From assembly GCA_030248295.1 (NCBI GenBank), contig JASANH010001455.1:372001-436000 (forward strand): a stretch of DNA of 64,000 bases, in the 5' to 3' direction. Shown here one piece after another: positions 55,901 through 64,000 of this stretch (position 1 is its first letter; each line of letters opens with the position of its first letter). Under the pieces are notes generated by a model. That model did no database searches. It was not told the DNA's origin and saw only the letters and a list, made by a program, of their open reading frames with translations. The stretch comes from Mesodorylaimus sp. YZB2_4. Its lineage: Eukaryota; Nematoda; Enoplea; Dorylaimida; Dorylaimidae. A program made the translations under genes and the position numbers.

Positions 55901-58900
55901 TTATTATTGTATGTTTACTGGGTCTTTCTCTTTCTCAGAGACCGAATTCCAGAAACTCGAAGGAAACCTCGGGGTAAAATGAGAATTTTCCTTCAAGTTC
56001 TTTTGAACTTTCTCTGAGGCCGTATTCTCGAAAGTTGGCTGGAAAAGAGTGAGCTGACTGGAAAAACCCATTGAGGTCATCCCTAAATTTCCGATGAGGT
56101 GAGCGCGAGCTCAAGCTAATATTCCAGTGAGGTGACTGGAGGAAGGCCTCACGGAATTGTGCTATTCACGAAACAAAACTTGGTGGACGGGAAGTTGGGG
56201 TCAGCGTGAAAGAGCAGTTTCAATGGCGCGCAGTGCCTCTTCTATTTACCAGCCTAGACGACTCAACCTAGGACGACTGATGACAGGTTGAATATAGGTT
56301 TGCTGCCGTATTATAACGGTCCCGTGACGATGCCCCCCCACTGTGTCGTTTCCCCACCTCGTCTGGTGGGGGAATCGACTCACTGAGACATGCGACGTTT
56401 TCCCCACCATAATTTTCTCCTGATATGCAGGTAGGTGGGACTTGGATCGCAAAAGGCAGCACTTGTGTGATTGGATGTGTGTGGCAGGATGATAGGTTTG
56501 GCTTGTAGGGTGAGGGGCAGTACAAAGTACAAGTTTGGTGCTGCAGCTCAACGTGCAATGTACTCAGGCTACAAACTTTTTGAACTCCCAACTTATTGCA
56601 GAATTATTATTGCAAGCTCCCAACTTACGCTGCCAATACGAATGTATGTAAGACCAGACCAGGTTTTCTGTGCCAAAGAAGACATATTTCAAATCCAGAT
56701 GTACGGATAGAACTACCTGACTGTGAATCGGGAAAAAACAGAAGACATAAATTTGGGCAGTGGAACTTGGATGGATTCACCAGTATGACAGCTGCAGATT
56801 TTGGCAAAGTAGTTTTCTCATTTACGATACATTAGGCTCGTCTTCTTTGTCCTTGAACCAGGCGAGCGTTGGTCCAAGGAGGAAACGTGAAGCAAGCATT
56901 TTAGGCCCTATCACGACATGGCTTTCGGAGCATGGCAGTCGAACGATGATTCAACAAAATCGTGGAGTATTTGAAGCATATTTCATGTCTTCTAGGATAA
57001 GCGATGAAGATTTGTGGAAGTACTTACTCCCATACGAAGGCTCAAAATTTGAATAGCCGCAGTTTCTCAAAACTGATGGTGGGGGAAACGACATGGTGGG
57101 AAAATCGTCTCCGTGATGAAACGTCGTATATCTCAGTGAGTCGTTTCCCCCACCAGGCACGGTGGGGGAAACGACACAGTGGGGAAATCGTCTCAGTGGG
57201 GGAATGGACCAAGTGGGGGAAACGTCTCACAATCATTATAACTACGGGACAGCACAGGCGATATACGTAAAAACAGGGTAACCAAAGTAGCGTTCAGCAA
57301 AGTCCATCGGTGCTTTTGTGGATATACAGTACACCAACCATTAAACTATTGTAAGTCCCGACAAATTCCAGCAGAACTGAAAGAAATGTGAACTTGAATC
57401 CACAAGACGCAGAGGGCTGTACAAAATAAAGACAAAAGAACAAAAAAGCGGGCCCTGCCCCGCGGCGGACTAAACGCACAGAAAATGATGACTTGACGCT
57501 TGCTCGGTCCCAGTTCGAGGCGGTGTCAGGTTGATCTTAATTCTACAAAAGGAAGCCTACGGGCCAGAAAAATGGTCTTTGTAGATACTTAGTTCGCCCA
57601 CATAAGCAGATGCCGGTTGTGCCCGTTTATGGTCATTCGAGCACAATAGTCTCGCCTACGAGTAGAAACAAGCTAATAGAAGCATCAGATTACTTGCCTA
57701 ACTCTCCAGCAAAGTTTTATGCAGACAGGGTTCGAATCTGCTTCGCTTGAATGAGACCAATGAGATTGTATGCCCTGATAAACTGCGATCCCAAAGGGAC
57801 CGCTAATCAGCAGCTGTAGCACATTGGCTTGCGACATGCATCATCAGCTGCTATCGCAAATTCCCCAAGGCTCATTATCTCTCGGAAATTCTCGCATGTT
57901 CCAGTCTTTGGTCAAGTGACGCAGCATAGCATGGCACAGTCGATAGGTCACCCTCCATGTTACCCACAAATCACCTGGGCCCATGATAAAACCTGGCTAT
58001 CCAACATGAAGTTTAGGGCCGTTGACAATGATGGATGTGAATCATTCGCTTGAAATTATTTGATTAGACCTCGCTGGGAAAGGGACCGCCTCGATTTTTT
58101 TCCCAGTCACCTCCGTTATCTTAGCGTTCGTTCGGGATCATTATTTTCGGGATCGGGACTCGCTCAATCCCGACCGGGATCGGGGCAGGATCGGGATTTT
58201 GTGAAGAGAGCGCTTTTCATGGGCTATAGATGACCTACAACCCACCCTGAGTAGCCAGCAAATTAAAAGCCACAGATTCCCTTTCCTTGGATAATTTTTA
58301 GTGCAGTATTTATCATTGCATTCAAAATCAGGCAAGCGAAGAATCAGTTACAAATCAGCAAACAAATCCCCTCCTTCCCCTCTATCAATTCGATCATCCG
58401 CCAAGGTCTCTATATTTCCCCTTCTGAAATATTTTGATGGCCATGACCATCTGAGTCAGTGTCAAGCAGAATGTCGCCAGCTTCTGCAGCAGGCCCACCA
58501 TGTAATTTGGCAAATGCGGGCTGTAAGTACATATATCCAACTAAGTGCAAATCGTACATCAGAAAAAGCAGGACTTGTGCATTTTATGGGGGTAGTTTCA
58601 TCCGATCATGCCATTATCACCCCTACAGCTCGTTTCCCATACACCAGCCCCATTCCCTGTTGCAATAAAAACATTCTATCACCACAATATTCAGTCCCCA
58701 ATCCCGAAAACTTTTTATCGGGACCGGGATCCCGAACGAACGCTACGTTATCTCGACGAACTTTTCCCACGAACGTGTTTTTAAGAATACGATTTCGTAC
58801 CAACTTTGCTAAGTGACTTTAAAATTAGACTCGGAGACAGGAAAACAGTGACAGGTTATCGGGGGCGCATCCACAATACAATTTTTCGGGGCCTGGTCCA

Positions 58901-60945
58901 ACACTTGGACCAAAGACTTCACACAGTCTTGCACCAGGATAGTAGCCTGTACTAAACAGTCCACCTGACTTACCATATACGTCACATCCGGCACGTACTG
59001 CTGCGGCGTCGATTCACGCACCCACGCCAATTCCGGTGCATCCTTGGTCGGTACCAAACAATTATCTCTGACTAAAGCCTCGCATTGATTCGATACTTGA
59101 TAACCCGAAAAATGCACTTGACGATCTTCGCCACCTAAAACAGAAAAATCGTCATTTGCTCTATTTTTTCTTGAAATACCTCTCGCCCCTTAAATCCACG
59201 TTTGAGTCAGCCAAGTCGTGTCACACTTTCAATCTAGCCAAGCACACAACGCATTCGGGGGCTGAATAAAACATAATTGAGAATCATTTTTGACCCTGGA
59301 GGGAATCGAACCCTCCCCTACCATTTTTTACATCAAAAAACTTCATCCACATACCACTAACGACCACAGTGACGAATTTCGAACCAAAATATCCTTCCGG
59401 TGCGTATTTGCACGGATTAGGATACTTGCATTGAAACGATGCGGCCGTAACGCATTCTTCGCCGCTAAGAAAGTGCGTATCGGCGTGCCTCGTGTGAACA
59501 ACTTCACCCGGCGTTTTTGAATCGGCCAATAAATCCGTAAAAACCCAACCGACTGGTCGTAATGCCAATGCTCGACATAATTCTACTAATTGATGTGATT
59601 CTTTCGATTCCTCATTTTGTTTCTCTTTATCGAATGGTACAGGAGTTAATGGCGTTACTAAACGTACGCTTCGATCGGTCGACGTTTGAGGCGGTTCATA
59701 AATGGCACAAACAATGCATTTTATGCCCAATGGGACATCGGCGTGCGGTTCGTAACGACCCAACAAAATGCCGATTCGTTGATGACCACTTTGACGCCAA
59801 AAATCCAAGAAACGATTCACCAATACGGGATTTTCGAAAACGATATTATCTACGTGACGATAACGCTGAAAGAAATTCAAAAATATAATAATAAAATCAT
59901 ATTTTTATCGAATATAAAATTCAGTTACTTGACGATTCAACGTGACTGGATTCGGTTGACACTTGGTGCATATTCCTTCCGGCCAAGGCGGATGAGTCGT
60001 ACAGCCTGGCTTAATTCGGCAAACGATATTTTCTAGCGGATATTTCGTCGCTGTCGAACGACCGTGAGTTCCCGAAGTTAATTTTCGAATAAAAGCGTGA
60101 AATGCCATGTGTTTGATGTCGCGTTGTTTCAAATACGCTTCGTCGAATGGCTAAAAATTCGGGAGTTCGTAACTAAAATATTAAAAAAATCTTTTCTTAC
60201 GTCGATGGGCAAGCAAAACGAGCACTTTGCTAAAGCCCCGTGATGGCACATTTTCGGATCCATTTGACGTTGAATTAATCCATCTTGCTTATCCAAAAAT
60301 TGATCCACTTCGTCTTCCACAATTGGTTTTATCCCCGCGTCGGAAATGGATATACCTTCGATGGCTTTACTCGTTCCGGCGGCGCTGGCCAATGAATCGG
60401 CGTAATCGAGATATAATAAATCCCCATGTCTGAAAAATCGATAAGAGACGATCGTGCGAGCTATTGTACACCAGTGAATCAACGAAAGAAATGCGGCCAT
60501 ACTTGATGTTGGATGTTGATAAACGTGAGGCACTAGCTTTAATTGAATCGCGTTTATTGCGGTCACGGAACAAAGTCCACCCATTGGACGGAAGCCCGAA
60601 CTCAGTCTTCACCTAAAAAAGAATATAAGGGTTGCACAATTACAGGATCTGTGCAATCGAGTAGGCATACTGTAACCGATGCAGAATTCTATAAGTTCAG
60701 GATTTCTCAATTCGCTATTCAATGTATTCCTGATATTTCCTAATGAAAAGACTATCCCAGAATAACTTACTTTCGTAATTAAATGTTGCAATGTCTCATT
60801 TCCACCAAATTCTAACCGTTTCACTCCGTCACGAGATTGAATACGAACGGTCTAAACAAGTCAGTCAAAAAAATTTTTCTTCTGCTTTTTTTCGCTGACT
60901 TACCAAATTATTCTTTGGTTGAACTTTATCGCTTTTTGAAGCCAT
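52905..60945 (-). CDS. NPLOC4: p97/VCP cofactor NPL4
   Basis: With UFD1 it recruits ubiquitinated proteins to p97. Exons: 60904-60945, 60771-60851, 60503-60612, 60201-60429, 59929-60150, 59355-59865, 58974-59134, 54655-54828, 53712-53831, 53539-53653, then from 53236 to 52905 with at least one intron whose donor I could not fix. The N-terminal ubiquitin-like domain ([20 protein letters not shown]) is followed by the NPL4 zinc-finger segment ([34 protein letters not shown]). The inactive MPN domain follows ([52 protein letters not shown]). The C-terminal NZF finger ([20 protein letters not shown]) binds ubiquitin. Intron 7 is 4.1 kb and contains two DNA elements and SINE sequence. It is divergent to MRPS7. 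Confidence 0.9.
55345..55490 (-). repeat. tRNA-derived SINE
   Basis: On the minus strand it has GGCCTCGTGGCCTGGTGGGT, an anticodon-like CTCTCAC loop, and a B-box-like GTGTTCGACTCG. The tail AAATCATTTCGTG...CCCTCGAGTGCGC matches other copies. It lies in NPLOC4 intron 7. Confidence 0.6.
56302..57254. mobile_element. DNA element with tandem-motif inverted repeats (GTGGGGGAAACG)
   Basis: The left end (56302 to about 56413) and right end (about 57090-57254) are inverted copies over at least 100 bp. Both include CTCAGTGAGTCG, then TTTCCCCCACC-type units and ACACAGTGGGG. Outer ends share CCGTA(G)TTATAA. Inside lie about 680 bp with short open frames that show no transposase motif. The architecture resembles the Mutator-like element at 12376, but no target duplication was found. 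Confidence 0.6.
58122..58745. mobile_element. hAT-type MITE, copy B (complete)
   Basis: This 624 bp element is bounded by TAGCGTTCGTTCGGGATC and its inverse. Both sides carry the identical octamer CGTTATCT (58114-58121 and 58746-58753). The 8 bp duplication and YARNG-type terminus (TAGCG) fit the hAT superfamily. Its left ~300 bp matches copy A inverted. Subterminal GGGATC repeats are present. No coding capacity is seen. It is in NPLOC4 intron 7. Confidence 0.85.
59225..59335 (-). repeat. tRNA-derived SINE fragment
   Basis: On the minus strand, the B-box-like GGGTTCGATTCCCTCCAGGG precedes AAAAATGATTCTCAATTATG and the tail ...GCGTTGTGTGCTTGGCTAG. It lies in NPLOC4 intron 6. Confidence 0.55.
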
Positions 60946-61340
60946 TCTAATCGTTATCGATATAAGTGCTTAGAAAACGAGAAATCACGATGACGAGACA
61001 AATATTGCTCTCGCCGCCCCTATCCTCTGTCCCCCCCCTGTCCCCCCCTCTGTCTTTGAGACCTGTGTGCGCTGAGGTGACTGCATATTTTTATGATTCA
61101 GGTAAAAACATGACGGAACTGGTTTGTGAAAATACGTACCTTGTTAGCATTTAAACTTGCTATAAACCGTAAAAATTACGGGATGTAGTTATATTCCACG
61201 AGAAAATCGGCGAAACACTGGAAGTTTGTATTACTGCTCGAACTTAATTTTACCACAGTTACTGAGCACCACTTGCGATCCGATTTCGGTATCTCTTCGA
61301 TTTGATCCGATTTCGACACCGATTCCAACATTCTATTGCA
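60946..61340. promoter_or_regulatory. Divergent NPLOC4/MRPS7 promoter region
   Basis: This 395 bp gap between outward start codons has a C-rich stretch (61014-61050, several CCCCCC runs). No TATA box or E2F-like site was seen. Confidence 0.4.
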
Positions 61341-62405
61341 ATGCTCGCAGAAAGATTGATTTTATTCAGTGGAACTCGGTTATGCAACTTTGTTCTCGTT
61401 ATTTCGAGGAATCGTCCAATAATAACGAGGTGCATTTTAAAAAAATTCGAAAATTTCTTGCCTCGAATTAAAAATCTTTTTAGAATCTCGCAATGCGAAA
61501 TCAATACGAAGCGTTCGTATTCACAATATCCACCGACATATCAATTTCCGATTACGAGGAAAGAAGAACTGGCGCAACCTTTGGACCCGCAAGATCCACG
61601 GTCTTACATGCCCATTCGCTCCCCGTCGGCCGACTCGTGTCCTCACGTCCTCAGCGATCCGCTTGTCAAGTATGTCATTTTTTTAGTAGCTTTGTTGTTC
61701 AGCGTTCTGTTAGCAAACTTCTTCGAAATTTCAAATGTCCTGCAAAGTGGACTCCTTTTTGAATGTTGGTGGTTTTTAGTCGCTCGAATTTCATTATCTC
61801 GATTTTTACAGGCTTTAAGAAAAACTGTTTTCAGCAAATTAATAAACATGATAATGAAAGATGGTCGAAAAGCGTTGGCGAGGCAAATCGTATTAAGTGC
61901 TTTCGAACGAATAAAACGGACACAATTAAAAAAATATTGGAGTGCAAAAACGGACGAGGAACGGGCGAGTATTGAATGCGATCCAATCGTTATTTTTCAC
62001 ACGGCGCTAAAAAATGTTTCGCCAATTTTATGGTTAAATTCAGTTCCTAGAGGCGGGATTATTTATCAGGTATGGCGAACATATTTCCCGAAATAAAGTT
62101 CAAACCAGGAAAAGCCAATTTTTTAATGGTTTCTTTACTAAATAAAATTTTTGTGATTTTTGTTTTTTCAGGTCCCGATGCCAATCAGTGAAAAAAGGAG
62201 TCGTTTTCGCGGATTTCAATTTATTCGCGACGCAGCTCGAGATCGTGAACGACATAAAGAGCAGCGAATGTTGGCTGATGAAAAATTAGCAACCGATCTT
62301 GTCGATGCTTACTACAATACCGGCGTATTGATTAAGAAAAAACAAGATTTATATCGCGTTTGTGAAGCGAATAAGACGTACGCTAGTTATAGATGGCAAA
62401 AATAG
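61341..62405 (+). CDS. MRPS7: Mitochondrial ribosomal protein S7
   Basis: A small-subunit mitoribosomal protein of the uS7 family. Exons 61341-61669, 61835-62069 and 62172-62405 total 798 nt and 265 aa. The N-terminus is basic and suits a mitochondrial targeting peptide (LAERLILFSGTRLCNFVLVI...KKFENFLPRIK). The uS7 core reads DPLVNKLINMIMKDGRKALA, FERIKRTQLKKYW, HTALKNVSPILWLNSVPRGG and VPMPISEKRSRFRGFQFIRD. The acceptor at 61835 (TTTTCAG before CAAATTAATAAACATG) was preferred over one at 61812, because it keeps phase and aligns without extra residues. A read-through open frame across intron 1 is spurious. Confidence 0.9.
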
Positions 62406-63600
62406 TCCTAAAATTGCTTCTTTTTGTGAATTTCGTGTAGTAAAAGCTTTGCAAATTGATTTAAGGGTTTCTTCTTTGAATATCGGGTTTTTGAATTCCA
62501 AACATTTTGTTTTTGCAAAGTTTTAAATTTTTAGGATGCTTATTTTTCATGTTTTTAGACTATTCGGATTTTCAACTCGGTGTTCGCAATTCTTGTCGTA
62601 TTTTAGTTTTGGTCTCAATCGGAAAATGCCGCATAAAAACGATGCCTTATTTTGTCCGGCTCCGCAAGTGGTTCGCGATTTTTGTTTGGAAGGTTAGCCA
62701 GTTTGTGAAATTCTTGGATTTGTGCATATTCTATAAAAATGGGAATTTTCTACGTCATGTTTTTGGAATTTTCAAAAAAACAAAATTCACTAAGCTTGCG
62801 ATGCAAAATGCGCATGGGCAAGTCAAAAACTTGAATTCCCGCGGATTTCTCATTGTTCAGCAGGTTCAAGCTGCTTATGGCAAACCATGGCGAGTAGTTT
62901 TCTTGGGACGGTAATTTCCGCTAAATAAAATAGATTCCTCTTTCGCATTTCGGCTTTTATTGGACATTTGAATGATCCGGTGAAATAATTATTAAAATCG
63001 CGCTAACATGCCTTTTTTGTGGTAAGCAGCGTGAATCTGCTGAACCATGACAAATCCGCGGGAATTCAAGTTTTTGACTTGTCGATGGGTTTCTAGGTAT
63101 TTAGATGAAAAATTGTCTCTCAAAATCAAATGTCTAAAAAATTTTTTAAAAACCAGATAATTTTTTAGTAAATTTAGCACTTTTCATTCCAATGGGAGAA
63201 ATGTGGAAAATCAAGAAATTTTAAAAGGGCTTGGAAAATTGGAATATTTGAGCCAAAGTCAGAAGAAAATGTGAGTGCATTTTGTGAGGTTCAAACTTAT
63301 GAATCTCACGCCTTTTCTATGTCATTGTTGATCGTGCTGGAAATAAGTTGGAATAATTTCTTTAGTCGAGGAGTAGTTTTCGAAAAAGTTTAGGGGAAAA
63401 TCGAACTTTTGTCTGTAAAATCATTTTGCTGGCCTTGTATAAACATTTTTTAAGTTAGTTTTGCGGTTATTTTATCCTTTTAAATGAAGGCCCGGAAAAG
63501 AAACAAATTTTTTAAAGAAAATACGGTATTTTTAAAAAGCCATTTTTTCGCATCAATTTTTTGAAAAATCACGAAAATGTGAGTTCTTTCAGAATAAAAA
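62406..63600. other. Intergenic region with long inverted repeat
   Basis: No conserved gene is seen. An open frame at 62507-62914 and a minus frame at 62992-63180 encode a shared phrase (QVKNLNSRGF) only because they sit on the two arms of an inverted repeat (62819-62880 and 63021-63082). Confidence 0.55.
62819..63082. repeat. Inverted repeat, ~60 bp arms, ~140 bp loop
   Basis: The left arm CAAGTCAAAAACTTGAATTC through CATTGTTCAGCAGGTTCAAG pairs with the right arm at 63021-63082 with about 10 mismatches. A transcript would form a long hairpin. The arms also contain AATTCCCGCGG, the motif seen in many gaps and introns of this window. Confidence 0.75.
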
Positions 63601-64000
63601 ATGGATGACCAGGATGCGAAAAGTAATTTTTGAAATTTTTCCTCAATTTTAGAGCTTTATCCACAATATTTATTTCGTTATTTGACACCTCGCGAACCAT
63701 CGTCGGATAAAGAAGATTTACAAATATGCTCTTTGGTGCACGTAACATCGCCGGCCAAATTTGTTTTACAATGCGACACCGATCGTCGAATTTCGGATCG
63801 TTTATCGCACGATTTAGCAAAAATTTACGATTCGCCCGAGACGCGTAATAATTTTCATGTCACTGACGAATTCTTGCATCCGGGCGTGCCCGTGGCTGCT
63901 CGTTACATAGTTTCGGATGATTTGCGTTGGTATCGAGCCATTATCGTCGATATCGATCGTACTGCGTCCGCCAATCAGAAACCGATACGCGTTCGATTCG
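63601..64000 (+). CDS. Tudor-domain protein, 5' end only
   Basis: The ATG at 63601 starts a 22 nt exon (63601-63622) joined across a 30 nt gap with GTAATT...TTTTAG borders to an exon from 63653 that runs off the window. Reading phase is kept (MDDQDAK then KLYPQYLFRYLTPREPSSDK). The following QICSLVHVTSPAKFVLQCDT and HPGVPVAARYIVSDDLRWYR, ending in RAIIVDI, match the extended Tudor fold, including the conserved xxWYRA strand. Such domains bind methylated arginine or lysine, often in piRNA factors. The specific family member cannot be named from this fragment. A 30 nt intron is unusually short, so the first exon is uncertain. Confidence 0.6.

Noticed and set aside
61670..61834. Open frame continuing through MRPS7 intron 1
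   Set aside because: The hydrophobic translation is unlike MRPS7, and splicing at 61669/61835 restores a gapless family match.

Overview
The window is a gene-dense piece of a metazoan nuclear genome. Genes are split by many introns of about 47-60 nt with GT...TTTTAG or TTTCAG ends. Eleven conserved animal genes could be assembled exon by exon with consistent reading phase: DGKE, ALKBH5, TOM1, a protein disulfide isomerase, ATR, a small Josephin deubiquitinase, BBS7, UBE2M, GID4, NPLOC4 and MRPS7. A Tudor-domain gene begins at the right edge. BBS7 implies a ciliated lineage. Short introns, tight spacing and recurrent AATTTCCCGC motifs look nematode-like, but I recall ALKBH5 as missing from Caenorhabditis and Drosophila, so I only claim an invertebrate and leave the phylum open.

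Layout. On the minus strand TOM1, ALKBH5 and DGKE run head to tail with coding gaps of about 370 and 175 bp; the 3' end of DGKE is outside the window. Four divergent pairs follow: TOM1/PDI, ATR/JOSD, BBS7/UBE2M and NPLOC4/MRPS7, each sharing 400-600 bp. PDI-ATR, JOSD-BBS7 and UBE2M-GID4 are convergent, and NPLOC4-GID4 are tandem with a 290 bp gap. The genes are housekeeping: lipid signalling, m6A demethylation, endosomal sorting, ER folding, DNA-damage signalling, ubiquitin/Nedd8 and p97 functions, ciliary trafficking and mitochondrial translation. They form no single pathway.

The long introns hold the accessory content. These are: three copies (one intact, two decayed) of an unrecognised type II membrane, cysteine-rich protein family, each antisense inside a host intron; a Mutator-like element with a 9 bp target duplication and a frameshifted FLYWCH/MULE transposase; hAT-type MITEs with 8 bp target duplications; another element whose inverted repeats are built from tandem short motifs; tRNA-derived SINEs; three GATC/ATCA-rich arrays; and two tandem arrays in ATR introns built around a tRNA T-arm/B-box-like motif.

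Exon borders were read by eye from splice motifs, reading phase and similarity to remembered human proteins. In most single-copy genes the summed exon length is a multiple of three, which supports the models. No search or computation was run.
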